Below are positions 25,507 through 33,440 of a DNA stretch of 64,000 nt, in pieces. Each line of letters starts with the position of its first letter. The stretch's first letter is position 1. Under the pieces are notes generated by a model. That model had not been told where the DNA came from, ran no database searches, and saw only the letters and a program-made list of their open reading frames with translations. A program made the position numbers and the translations under genes. Origin of the DNA: Halobacteriales archaeon QS_6_71_20. GTDB taxonomy: Archaea > Halobacteriota > Halobacteria > Halobacteriales > Haloferacaceae. The stretch spans positions 158,097-222,096 of the forward strand of contig PXRU01000002.1 in NCBI GenBank assembly GCA_003020945.1, written 5' to 3'.

Positions 25507-25656
25507 TTAAGCGGCGCGCTCCGGCGACTTCCGAGCGAACGCCTCACACGGCCCGGACGTGATCTTACCGTCGCCCGTCCGAGTCGTCGCCGGGAACGAC
25601 GAGCCGACCGCGGCTCCGACGAGCGCGAGGCCCACCCCCACCCCGAGCGAGATCAT
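25507..25656 (-). CDS. 49-residue single-span protein candidate
   Basis: A short ORF reading 'MISLGVGVGLALVGAAVGSS' followed by a polar tail 'DGKITSGPCEAFARKSPERAA'. One N-terminal hydrophobic helix suggests a membrane anchor or signal. It fits neatly between dph2 (26 bp) and the KaiC-like gene (44 bp) on the same strand. Chance ORFs of this size are common at this GC, so confidence is limited. Confidence 0.45.
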   Translation of the reverse strand: MISLGVGVGLALVGAAVGSSFPATTRTGDGKITSGPCEAFARKSPERAA

Positions 25657-25700
25657 GACGGGTGCGCGAGCGCCGTCAAAAACGCCTGACTGCCGGCCGA

Positions 25701-26327
25701 CTACGCGATGTCGCGGGAGGTGTCGATAGCGACCTCCTCCTCCAGCTTCAGCTTCACCGTCTCGTCGAGCGCGCGCCCGCCGCGGAACTTCGGGACGGCC
25801 AGCTTGTTGACCACGTCGTCGCCGCGGACCTGTGTGTCGAGGTCCCACACCACGTCGGCGACGTGTGCGGTCACCGCCCGGTTGCGCGGCTCGTCGTCCC
25901 CCTTCATCGCGTGGAGGAAGGCGACGCTGCCGGTGTTGACCATCGCCGTCTGTAGCTCGTTGAGGAAGCGCCGGTAGCGGGAGCGGTCGGTCCGCTCCAG
26001 CGGGTCGAGCGCGTCGACGACGAGGTTGGCGTTCTCGGGAAGCGCGCTGATCAGTCGGTTCGCGGCGTCCAGCGGCGCGTCGCCGCCGATGTCGCGCACG
26101 GTCGGGGTGCCGACCCGCGACTTCGTCCGGTCGACGGCGTCCTCGACGGCCTGGTCCGACCGGAGGCTCGTCAGGTACAGCGTGCCGCGCGCGGCCGTGA
26201 GTTCGTACAGCAGCAGCTCCGACTGGCTCGCGGGGTCCGCCGAGAACAGCACGATGCTGCCCGCGGGGATGCCGCCGTCGAGTCGACGGTCGAGCACGTC
26301 GATGCCGGTCGGGAGCCGCTGCGCCAT
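25701..26327 (-). CDS. RecA/RAD55 (KaiC-like) family protein with degenerate Walker A
   Basis: 208 residues. The start 'LPTGIDVLDRRLDGGIPAGS' and the strand 'NLVVDALDPLERT' (Walker B position) match the RAD55/KaiC-like family. The expected P-loop G-x-x-G-x-G-K-S/T reads 'FSADPASQSELLLYEL' and lacks the GKS/T, so ATP binding is doubtful. Start is at MAQRLP, four codons inside the track. It lies 25 bp after the MinD-like ATPase gene on the same strand and is probably co-transcribed with it. Its role is not known; a regulatory or structural partner is an inference. Confidence 0.8.
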   Translation of the reverse strand: MAQRLPTGIDVLDRRLDGGIPAGSIVLFSADPASQSELLLYELTAARGTLYLTSLRSDQAVEDAVDRTKSRVGTPTVRDIGGDAPLDAANRLISALPENANLVVDALDPLERTDRSRYRRFLNELQTAMVNTGSVAFLHAMKGDDEPRNRAVTAHVADVVWDLDTQVRGDDVVNKLAVPKFRGGRALDETVKLKLEEEVAIDTSRDIA

Positions 26328-26352
26328 AGCAGGGACCACGGACCTCCCGGGT

Positions 26353-27036
26353 TTAACGGTTTCTCACGGGTGCACCCTCCCCCCCGTGACCGTCCTCAGT
26401 GGTCGCGAGCGTCTCCACGGCCTCCCGGCACGCCGACCGGAGCCGGTCGGACTCGACGGCCGGCTCCCGGACGCGAGGGATCCGGGCGACGATCGGACAG
26501 CCCAGCAGGTCGGCCACGCCCGGCGGGACCGCGGTCGCGCAGGTTACGACGGCGCCGACGACGGGCGTGCCGAGGCGCCGCGCCATCGCCCCGGCGGTGG
26601 CCGCGTCGCGGAGCGCGGCGGCGCACGGCTCGGCGACCAGCAGCGCGCCGTCGGCGACCCGAACCGGCGCGGCCGCGTCGGGACCGGCCCCGGCGGGACA
26701 GTCGAGGAACACGCGGGCGTCCGACGGTGCCCCACGCCGAACGCGACGAAGCAGGGACTCCGTGTCGTGCGCCCGCGGTCGCTCCGGCGCGGGGAGTACG
26801 CGCGGCCCGGAGTCGTACGGCGCCCGGACGGCGTCGAGGGGCGAGCCGGCGGCCGCTTCCTCGCCGCCCGGATACTCGACCCGGCGGCGGGCGCCGGCGA
26901 CCGCGCCGAGGTCCGGGAGGTCCCAGTCGGCGTCGACCGCCAGCGCGTCGTCGCCGCCGGCGGCGACCGCCCGGGCCAACCCGAGCGTCGTCGTCGTCTT
27001 CCCGGTTCCGCCCTTCCCGCCGGTGACAGCGAGCAC
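26353..27036 (-). CDS. MinD/ParA-family (SIMIBI) P-loop ATPase
   Basis: A 227-residue ATPase beginning at GTG. The deviant Walker A is 'GGKGGTGKTTTTLGLARAVA' with the signature lysine, followed by 'VDADWDLPDLG' (switch I area) and 'VFLDCPAGAGPDAAAPV' (Walker B). 'VVGAVVTCA' occupies the base-recognition strand, where N-x is usual. It is shorter than typical MinD and lacks a C-terminal amphipathic membrane helix, so it may act in the cytosol. It precedes the KaiC-like gene and probably forms an operon with it. Confidence 0.86.
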   Translation of the reverse strand: MLAVTGGKGGTGKTTTTLGLARAVAAGGDDALAVDADWDLPDLGAVAGARRRVEYPGGEEAAAGSPLDAVRAPYDSGPRVLPAPERPRAHDTESLLRRVRRGAPSDARVFLDCPAGAGPDAAAPVRVADGALLVAEPCAAALRDAATAGAMARRLGTPVVGAVVTCATAVPPGVADLLGCPIVARIPRVREPAVESDRLRSACREAVETLATTEDGHGGEGAPVRNR

Positions 27037-27130
27037 GGGACGGCTGCGTCGCTATCGGGTTTCAATTCTCGCTCTCGCTCCGAGAAGTGACACCCGACTC
27101 AGCAACCGCCGGACGCGGCTCGACAGCGAC

Positions 27131-27532
27131 TCAGTCCTGACAACAGCCGCCGGCCTCGCCGCCGAAGTCGACCGTCAGCGGCTCCGAGACGGCCTCGTTC
27201 AGCGTCTCCAGCCGGTCGCGGAGCTCGTCCTGTGCGGCGACGTACTCCGACATGACGGGCAGGGAGTGGAGCGCCTCCTGGGCCTCCTGTACCTTCCGCA
27301 TCGCCGCCTCGTCGGCGCGGCCGGCCTGGCGGGCCATCGCGAACTCCTGTCGGAGCTGCTCGAACTCCGAGATCCGCTCCTGGGCCTCCTCGTCGGCCTG
27401 GACGGCGGCTTTCGCCTCCTCGAGGCGACGGTACTCGGACGTCTCCGCGATGGCGTCGCCGAGCCTGGCCGCGAGCTCCTCCGGGGAGTCGTCCGACGCG
27501 GCCGTCTCGGCGGCGTCCGTTTCGATACTCAT
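27131..27532 (-). CDS. YlbF-family helical protein with C-terminal GGCCQD
   Basis: 133 residues, almost entirely helical: 'LGDAIAETSEYRRLEEAKAA', 'ERISEFEQLRQEFAMARQAG' and 'LHSLPVMSEYVAAQDELRDR' match the YlbF/YmcA (Com_YlbF) pattern. In Bacillus such proteins form a complex with Fe-S clusters that promotes RNase Y processing; no RNase Y exists in haloarchaea, so the role must differ. The tail 'GGEAGGCCQD' carries a vicinal Cys pair that could bind a metal or cluster. The gene is monocistronic. Confidence 0.8.
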   Translation of the reverse strand: MSIETDAAETAASDDSPEELAARLGDAIAETSEYRRLEEAKAAVQADEEAQERISEFEQLRQEFAMARQAGRADEAAMRKVQEAQEALHSLPVMSEYVAAQDELRDRLETLNEAVSEPLTVDFGGEAGGCCQD

Positions 27533-27607
27533 GGTACGACACAGGCGTCGGCCGCTGTTAAGCCCCCCGATGTGCCGGCAGCCGACCGCTCGACGGCGCG
27601 GCCGCCG

Positions 27608-27868
27608 CTACGTCACGACGGCGTACGCCGCGGCCGCCACGGTGGCGAGCACGACGACCGCGGTCCAGACCCGCGGGGTGTCGACGGCGGCGTACGGGCC
27701 GCCCTTCCTGGTGAACAGGTAGAGGAAGTACACGGCGACGGGAACCAGCCGCACGGGCGTCGAGACGGGCACGCCGGCGAACAGGTCGAGCCCGACCGTC
27801 AGGGCGACCGCGCCGAGCGCGGCGGCGACCGCGACCGTGAGATCCGCACGGGCGTCGCTGAGGTCCAT
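27608..27868 (-). CDS. small three-span membrane protein, function unknown
   Basis: 86 residues with three hydrophobic segments: 'LTVAVAAALGAVALTVGL', 'RLVPVAVYFLYLFT' and 'WTAVVVLATVAAAAYAVV'. Start MDLSDAR is 42 codons inside the track ORF and is acidic as expected. No motif is recognised. It follows the YlbF-like gene's promoter region and precedes the FKBP gene on the same strand, with separate spacing (76 bp). Confidence 0.68.
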   Translation of the reverse strand: MDLSDARADLTVAVAAALGAVALTVGLDLFAGVPVSTPVRLVPVAVYFLYLFTRKGGPYAAVDTPRVWTAVVVLATVAAAAYAVVT

Positions 27869-27944
27869 CGGTTCGGGTGACGGGAAAACCGAAGTAATCC
27901 GTGTCGGTTTCGCGTGAGTCCGCCGTGCCGGCCGGGTATCCGCG

Positions 27945-28946
27945 CTACTCGTCGGCGTCCTCGAGCTCCTCGACGAGCTCGTCGGCGTCGACATCGACGT
28001 CGTCCATGTCGACGTCGTCGAGCGCCTCCTCGAGCTCCTCGCCGCCCATGCCGCCGCCGCCCATGCCGCCCATCATGCCGCCCATGCCGCCCATCATCCC
28101 GCCGCCGGTGCCGTCGATGACCTCCTCGATGACGACGCGGTCGAGGCCGAGCCGGCCCATGACGTCCTGGGCGATCTGCTGTTTGGAGAACATCCACTGC
28201 TGGTTCATCTGCATCATCGGCGTCGCCTCGATGACCAGCGAGCGGCGCGAGACCTCCCGCGTCTCCGTCTCGCCGTCCTCGCCGTCCTCGACGGCGACCT
28301 CCTCCTCGACGGTGTCGTCCTCGATCCGGACCTCCGGCGTCTCCTGGAGGTACATCCCGATCATGCCGGCGGCCTGCTCCTCCTCGTCGTCGACGAGTTC
28401 GAGGACCTCGTAGTCGTACTCGAGGTCGTCGCCCGCCAGCGGGTGGTTGAAGTCGACGCGCGAGCGCCCGCCGATCACCGTCTCGACGTACCCCTGCTCG
28501 CCGTCGATGGTCACCTGGGCGCCCGGGTAGCGGTCGTCCTCGGGGATCTTCTCGGCGCTGATGGTCCGTACGTCGTCCGGGTCGAACTCCCCGAACGCCT
28601 CCTCGGCGGGGACGGTGACGACGTCGCTGTCGCCGACTGTTCGGCCGATCAGGTCCTCGTCGACGGAGGCGAACACGTGGCCCTCGCCGACGACGATCGT
28701 GCGCGGCGAGAAGTCGTACTCGTCGTCGTCGATGCCGGCCTCCTCGGCGACCGCCTCGCTGGTCGTGTCGACGACACGACCCTCCTCTTCGCCCTCGCCG
28801 GGGACGGTGCGGACGGTGTACTCGATCCGGACGAAGTCGCCGTCCCGGATCCCGTCGGAGCCGTCGGTCTCCGCCTCGGCGTCGTCGGCCGCATCATCGC
28901 CGGCGTCGGCGGCGTCCGCCGCCTCGGCCTGCTCTTCTTCGCTCAT
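27945..28946 (-). CDS. long FKBP-type peptidyl-prolyl isomerase (SlyD-like)
   Basis: 333 residues. After an acidic start, 'GDFVRIEYTVRTVPGEGE' opens the FKBP domain, interrupted by the IF-type flap ('FDPDDVRTISAEKIPEDDRY') and closing with 'NHPLAGDDLEYDYEVLEL'. A C-terminal region (about 180-280) of the archaeal long FKBP type follows, ending in a Met/Gly-rich stretch 'GGMMGGMGGMMGGMGGGGMG' and an acidic tail. It catalyses proline isomerisation and acts as a chaperone in the cytosol. The Met-rich stretch may bind hydrophobic segments or soft metals. Start is at MSEEEQ; the track's longer ORF reads through the divergent CYTH gene. Confidence 0.9.
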   Translation of the reverse strand: MSEEEQAEAADAADAGDDAADDAEAETDGSDGIRDGDFVRIEYTVRTVPGEGEEEGRVVDTTSEAVAEEAGIDDDEYDFSPRTIVVGEGHVFASVDEDLIGRTVGDSDVVTVPAEEAFGEFDPDDVRTISAEKIPEDDRYPGAQVTIDGEQGYVETVIGGRSRVDFNHPLAGDDLEYDYEVLELVDDEEEQAAGMIGMYLQETPEVRIEDDTVEEEVAVEDGEDGETETREVSRRSLVIEATPMMQMNQQWMFSKQQIAQDVMGRLGLDRVVIEEVIDGTGGGMMGGMGGMMGGMGGGGMGGEELEEALDDVDMDDVDVDADELVEELEDADE

Positions 28947-29081
28947 GTGCGGACCGTCGCCCGTCCGCTTCTTAACAGTCACGTTTCGGGCGGGCGAACG
29001 CGCGACGGCTCGCCGACGCGATCCGGCCCCGCTCGACCCGGTCACGCCACGCTTTTGCCGACCCCCGCCGACCGTCGACGC

Positions 29082-29708
29082 ATGTACGAGGTGGAGGTGA
29101 AGGTGCGGGCCGACCACGACGGCGTCAGGGAGCGACTGGCCGCGATCGGCGCCGAGCGAACGGCGTCCGTCCGGCAGGTCGACACCTACTACGACGCCCC
29201 CCATCGCGACTTCGCGGAGACAGACGAGGCCCTCCGGCTGCGTCGGGAAACCGTCGCCGACGATTCTGCGGCCGACGGGGCCGGCGTCTCCGACGACGGT
29301 CGCACCCCCGAGACGGGCGACCCCGAGACGCGAGTCACGTATAAGGGGCCGCTCGTGGAGGCGGCATCGAAGACGCGCGAGGAGTTCGAGACGGCCGTCG
29401 CCGACGCGGCGGCGACCGAGGGGATCCTCGGAGGCCTCGGCTTCGAGGCGGCCGCGACCGTCGAGAAGCGCCGAGATCTCCACTCAGTCGGCGACTACAC
29501 CGTCACGCTCGATTCGGTGTCCGGGCTCGGTGAGTTCGTCGAGGTGGAGCGCGAGGCGACCGAATCCGCCGTCGAAGCGGCTCGCGCGGGCGCCTACGAC
29601 GTGCTCGCCGACCTGGGGCTCGACCCCGCGGACCAGATCCGGACCTCGTACCTCGGCCTCTTGATCGCGGCGGACGCGGACGACGAGGAGCGAAATGCTC
29701 AACGGTAA
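29082..29708 (+). CDS. CYTH-domain protein (class IV adenylate cyclase / triphosphatase-like)
   Basis: 208 residues. The N-terminal 'YEVEVKVRAD' is the ExExK metal/triphosphate motif, and paired basic/acidic strands follow ('DEALRLRRET', 'RVTYKGPLVE', 'VEKRRDLHSV', 'GEFVEVEREA'), as in the triphosphate tunnel fold. Archaeal members are more often thiamine-triphosphatase-like or of unknown activity than adenylate cyclases. A disordered Asp/Ala/Gly insert lies at about 62-88. Start ATG has a TATA-like CTTTTGC about 30 nt upstream; divergent from the FKBP gene. Confidence 0.87.
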   Translation: MYEVEVKVRADHDGVRERLAAIGAERTASVRQVDTYYDAPHRDFAETDEALRLRRETVADDSAADGAGVSDDGRTPETGDPETRVTYKGPLVEAASKTREEFETAVADAAATEGILGGLGFEAAATVEKRRDLHSVGDYTVTLDSVSGLGEFVEVEREATESAVEAARAGAYDVLADLGLDPADQIRTSYLGLLIAADADDEERNAQR

Positions 29709-29736
29709 TCTCACGGTCGTCGTCTGTTTTCGCAAG

Positions 29737-29742
29737 TTATAG
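29737..29742 (+). promoter_or_regulatory. TATA-like box of the methionine adenosyltransferase gene
   Basis: TTATAG lies 27-32 nt before the ATG, within AAGTTATAGAGC, so the transcript would have almost no leader. It is the only A/T-rich hexamer in this short gap. Confidence 0.5.
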
Positions 29743-29768
29743 AGCGGCCGGCGACCACTGCGGGGACA

Positions 29769-30983
29769 ATGAGGAACATTCAGGTCTCCGAACTCGACCG
29801 GCGCGCGGTCGAGGACCAGGACGTGGAGATCGTCGAACGCAAGGGGGTCGGCCACCCGGACTCGATCTGCGACGGGGTCGCCGAGGCCGTCTCCCGCGGG
29901 CTCTCGCAGCTCTACCTCGACCGCGTCGGGAAGGTCCTCCATTATAACACCGACGAGACGCAGCTGGTGGCGGGGCGCGCGGCGCCCGCCTTCGGCGGCG
30001 GCGAGGTGCTCGACCCGATCTACGTGCTCATCGTCGGGCGGGCGACGAAGGCGTACGAGCTCGACGACGGCACCGAGCTGACGCTGCCCGTCGAGCGGGT
30101 CGCGCTGGAGTCGGCCCGCGCGTACCTCAACGAACACATCCCGGAGCTGGACGTCGGCACGGACGTCGTCCTCGACGTGAAGCTCGGGGAGGGGTCGGGC
30201 GACCTGCAGGACGTGTTCGGCGAGGAGGACGTCCAGGTGCCGATGGCGAACGACACCTCCTTCGGCGTCGGCCACGCGCCGCTGACCGAGACCGAGCGGA
30301 TCGTCCGCGACGCCGAGCACGAGCTCAACGGCTCCTACGCCGACGACCACCCGGAGCTGGGCCCCGACGTGAAGATCATGGGGAAACGGGAGGGCGACCA
30401 CATCGACATCACCGTCGCCGCGGCGATGGTCGACGGGTACGTCGACGGCCTCGACGACTATCGGGCGGCGGTCGACCGGGTCGAGACGCACGTCACGGAG
30501 CTGGCCGAGGAGCGCACCGACCGCGAGGTCGACGTGGACGTCAACACCGCCGACGACCTCGACGAGGGGTCGATCTACCTGACGACGACCGGCACGTCCG
30601 CCGAACAGGGGGACGACGGCTCCGTCGGGCGCGGCAACCGCGCCAACGGGCTCATCACGCCGAACCGCCCGATGAGCATGGAGGCCACCTCCGGAAAGAA
30701 CCCCGTCAACCACATCGGGAAGATCTACAACCTGCTCTCGACGGAGATCGCGGAGGCCGTGGTCGAGGAGGTCGACGACATCCGCGACCTGCAGGTCCGC
30801 CTGCTCTCGCAGATCGGCCGCCCTATCGACGAGCCTCACGTCGCCGACGCGCAGGTGATCACCGAGGAGGGGGTCGCCGTCTCCGACATCGAGGCGGAGG
30901 CAACCGAGATCATCGACGACCGGCTCGCGAACGTCACCGACGTAACCCGTCGGGCGATCCAGGGCGACCTCTCGACGTTCTGA
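29769..30983 (+). CDS. methionine adenosyltransferase, archaeal type
   Basis: 404 residues, the usual length for archaeal AdoMet synthetase, which makes SAM from methionine and ATP. Seen are '[19 protein letters not shown]' (ATP/metal site), '[20 protein letters not shown]', '[20 protein letters not shown]', '[20 protein letters not shown]' and 'AQVITEEGV'. It follows the CYTH gene by 60 bp but has its own promoter-like box. SAM made here feeds Dph2 and fibrillarin elsewhere in the window. Confidence 0.95.
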   Translation: MRNIQVSELDRRAVEDQDVEIVERKGVGHPDSICDGVAEAVSRGLSQLYLDRVGKVLHYNTDETQLVAGRAAPAFGGGEVLDPIYVLIVGRATKAYELDDGTELTLPVERVALESARAYLNEHIPELDVGTDVVLDVKLGEGSGDLQDVFGEEDVQVPMANDTSFGVGHAPLTETERIVRDAEHELNGSYADDHPELGPDVKIMGKREGDHIDITVAAAMVDGYVDGLDDYRAAVDRVETHVTELAEERTDREVDVDVNTADDLDEGSIYLTTTGTSAEQGDDGSVGRGNRANGLITPNRPMSMEATSGKNPVNHIGKIYNLLSTEIAEAVVEEVDDIRDLQVRLLSQIGRPIDEPHVADAQVITEEGVAVSDIEAEATEIIDDRLANVTDVTRRAIQGDLSTF

Positions 30984-30989
30984 GGAGTG

Positions 30990-31100
30990 CGGCCGACCGA
31001 CGAGAGGCCGCAGAACCCAGCGGCGAGGTCATTATGCCGAGCCGCTCACGATAACAGCGCGGCCGATCACCGGGAGACCGCGAAACGCGGCGGCGCGGTC
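30990..31100. repeat. 41-bp imperfect direct repeat, spacing 70 bp
   Basis: Two 41-bp copies start at 30990 and 31060 and both begin CGGCCGA and end with a GGCG-rich GGTC. They match at about 31 of 41 positions. They lie just after the methionine adenosyltransferase stop, in a 280-bp gap before the convergent thioredoxin gene, with nothing else recognised there. Confidence 0.5.
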
Positions 31101-31263
31101 GCGTTGGGACCCCCTGCTCCGAGGCGATTGGCGTACACCCGGCGCTCGTCGTCGCGCGCGGCGGTTCGCCGGGGGTTTCGCTGGCCGCCGCGCGACCGTC
31201 GTCAGGTCACACCGCGGGTGGTTCCGTTTTCGGTGAAAAGGGTTCGGCCGCTCCGGCCGCGGC

Positions 31264-31617
31264 TCAGTCGTCGGTCAGTTCCCGCGTCAGGTACGTCGCG
31301 ATGTCGACGTCCGCCGACTCGACGAACCGGGCGACCTCCTCGCCGTCCTCGAACGCGATCACCGTCGGGATCCGGGTGACGCCGTGCTCGTCCATTTCCG
31401 GTCCTTCCTTCTCGCCGTCGACCGTTTCGACGGGGAACTGCTCGACGCGGTCCGCGGGGACGCCGGCGGCCGACAGCGCCGCCGCGAAGGCGGGCAATTG
31501 GCCGGTGCAGTCCGGGCACCAGTCGCCGCCCCACACCTTGTACGTCAGCCCCTCGCGGCCGAGCGCCTCGACCGCGTCCGGGTTCGCGTCCGCGTCGAAC
31601 TCCCCGTCCGGCTCCAT
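31264..31617 (-). CDS. thioredoxin-fold protein with CPDC active site
   Basis: About 117 residues. 'TYKVWGGDWCPDCTGQLPAF' holds the redox CxxC as CPDC, and 'GVTRIPTVIAFEDGEEVARF' has the cis-Pro loop (IPT) expected after it. The track ORF extends 44 codons upstream; I prefer MEPDGEF because TTTAAC about 48 nt before that ATG looks like a promoter, and the upstream codons are less G/C-biased. A longer form from MAVPSRP cannot be excluded. It is divergent from the cysteine synthase gene, suggesting thiol metabolism. Confidence 0.8.
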   Translation of the reverse strand: MEPDGEFDADANPDAVEALGREGLTYKVWGGDWCPDCTGQLPAFAAALSAAGVPADRVEQFPVETVDGEKEGPEMDEHGVTRIPTVIAFEDGEEVARFVESADVDIATYLTRELTDD

Positions 31618-31835
31618 CGTCGCGAGTGTCGCGCTCACGTCTCCGGCGAGGTCGCCGACGCCGTTAAACGCGACGGGGACGCCGGCGTCGGCGCACGACC
31701 GTCGCAGGGTCGACCACGGTCGGGACGGGACCGCCATACCCGTCCCCACTCGTCCGTGCCCGATCGTGTGCGGCGGCCGCCCGAGGGCTTGCCGGCGACT
31801 GGGGAGGCTTTAGGGGCGACACGACTACCGGGGGC

Positions 31836-32807
31836 ATGGACGATTCCGTACTCGACACCGTCGGCTCGCCGCTCGTCCGGGTTGACTCCCCGGCGGGGGC
31901 GACGGTGGCGGCGAAGCTGGAGTCGCGGAACCCGGGCGGCTCCGCCAAGGACCGCCCGGCGCTCCGCATGATCGAGCGGGCGGAGGCCGACGGGACGCTC
32001 GCCCCGGGCGACGAGATCGTCGAGCCGACCTCCGGCAACACGGGGATCGGGCTGGCGATGGTCGGTGCGGCGAAGGGATACGACGTGACGCTGGCGATGC
32101 CGGCCTCGAAAAGCGAGGAGCGCCGACGCGTCATGGCGGCCTACGGCGCCGACCTCGAGCTCGTGGAGGGGGGGATCTCCGAGGCGAAAGACAGGGCCGA
32201 CGAGCTGGAGGCCGAGGGGATGGTCCAGCTCCGACAGTTCGAGAACGCCGCCAACCCGGACGCCCACTACGGGACGACCGCCGGGGAGATCCTCGACCAG
32301 CTCGACGGTCGAGAGCCGGACGCGCTCGTCGCCGGCGTCGGCACCGGCGGCACCGTCACCGGCGTCGGCCGCAGACTCCGCGAGGCGTTCCCCGCGATGG
32401 ACGTGGTCGCCGTCGAGCCGAGCGACTCGGCGGTGCTGTCGGGCGAGGAGCCGACCGCCGACTCCTTCCAGGGGATGGGACCGGGCTTCGTCAGCCCCAA
32501 CCTCGACACGGACCTGCTCGACGGCGTCCTCGCCGTCGACGTCGAGGAGGCGGAGGCGGAGTGCCGGCGGCTCGCCCGCGAGGAGGGGATCCTCGTCGGC
32601 CAGTCCTCGGGCGGGTCGAACGTCCGCGCCCGCGACGTGGCGGCGGCGTTCGCAGCCGGCGAGGACCCCGGCTACCGCGACGTCGCGCTCGACGGCTGGG
32701 AGCCGCGCGACGACGACGCCGTCGGCGTCGCCGGCGACGACCCGCTCGTGCTCACCGTGTTCTGGGACTCCGGCGAGCGGTACATGTCGACCGGACTGTA
32801 CGAGTAG
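31836..32807 (+). CDS. PLP-dependent cysteine synthase family protein
   Basis: 323 residues of the CysK/CysM fold. The PLP lysine lies in 'NPGGSAKDRPALRMIE', the substrate loop is 'EPTSGNTGIGLAMVGAAKG', and the phosphate-binding Gly/Thr loop is 'AGVGTGGTVTGVGR'. It would replace the O-acetyl or O-phospho group of serine with sulfide. Length fits. A CTTTAG box about 26 nt upstream suggests a leaderless transcript. It is divergent from the thioredoxin gene. Confidence 0.9.
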   Translation: MDDSVLDTVGSPLVRVDSPAGATVAAKLESRNPGGSAKDRPALRMIERAEADGTLAPGDEIVEPTSGNTGIGLAMVGAAKGYDVTLAMPASKSEERRRVMAAYGADLELVEGGISEAKDRADELEAEGMVQLRQFENAANPDAHYGTTAGEILDQLDGREPDALVAGVGTGGTVTGVGRRLREAFPAMDVVAVEPSDSAVLSGEEPTADSFQGMGPGFVSPNLDTDLLDGVLAVDVEEAEAECRRLAREEGILVGQSSGGSNVRARDVAAAFAAGEDPGYRDVALDGWEPRDDDAVGVAGDDPLVLTVFWDSGERYMSTGLYE

Positions 32808-32903
32808 CCGGTCGACGGCGGAGGGCAACTCCGGACGGCGGCCCCAGGTCGAGTCACGGACGGGGCAGACGCGACGGGCGCGAGCGGTCCCGCGTCGGCG
32901 GCG

Positions 32904-33359
32904 TCAGTGCTCGAACTCCTCGCGAGTGACGCGCACGCCCACCGTCTCCGGGACGTCGCGGAGGTCGTACTCCGGCAGGTCGGCGCCGTCGCTCCTGGCG
33001 AGGTACATCGGCTCCACGAGTCGACCGTCCGCGACGCCGTACAGCTTGAGGAAGCGGTCGGTCTCCTCGCCCGGCACCGCGTCGTTGCGGACGGCGGTCG
33101 CGAGGTCGCGCGAGAGCCACTCCGTCTCGGAGACGGACGGCTCCCGGACCAGCGTCTCCTCGACGAACCGGACGAGATACCAGTTGAGGTCGTTGCACAG
33201 CGACACCGCCGCGCCGAGGCTGACGGTGTCGAGGGCGACGGAGTTCTCGAACGGGGAGCGGAGGTCGTACGTCGCCAGCGCGTCGCGGGCGGTCTCCCGC
33301 GACAGCAGTTCGTAGCGCAGGTCGGTCTCGGGGCCGCCGACGAGACAGACCGTGGTCAT
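32904..33359 (-). CDS. conserved haloarchaeal protein (DUF5804-like)
   Basis: 151 residues starting 'MTTVCLVGGPETDLRYELLS'. Conserved-looking blocks are 'LSRETARDALATYDLRSPFE' and 'SLGAAVSLCNDLNWYLVRFV'. The C-terminus 'VGVRVTREEFEH' is acidic. No catalytic motif is evident, and the DUF number is from memory. It follows the YyaL-like gene on the same strand. Confidence 0.75.
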   Translation of the reverse strand: MTTVCLVGGPETDLRYELLSRETARDALATYDLRSPFENSVALDTVSLGAAVSLCNDLNWYLVRFVEETLVREPSVSETEWLSRDLATAVRNDAVPGEETDRFLKLYGVADGRLVEPMYLARSDGADLPEYDLRDVPETVGVRVTREEFEH

Positions 33360-33440
33360 ACTCCCGGGTGGCCGCCGCCGGGCAAAGCGGTTACGCTCCC
33401 CGGCTCCCCGTCGCCGGGTCGGCACCGCGCCCGCCGGCGG

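Noticed and set aside
28020-28110. Short GC-rich repeat near 28 kb
   Set aside because: It encodes the Met/Gly-rich stretch of the long FKBP protein and is explained by the coding sequence.
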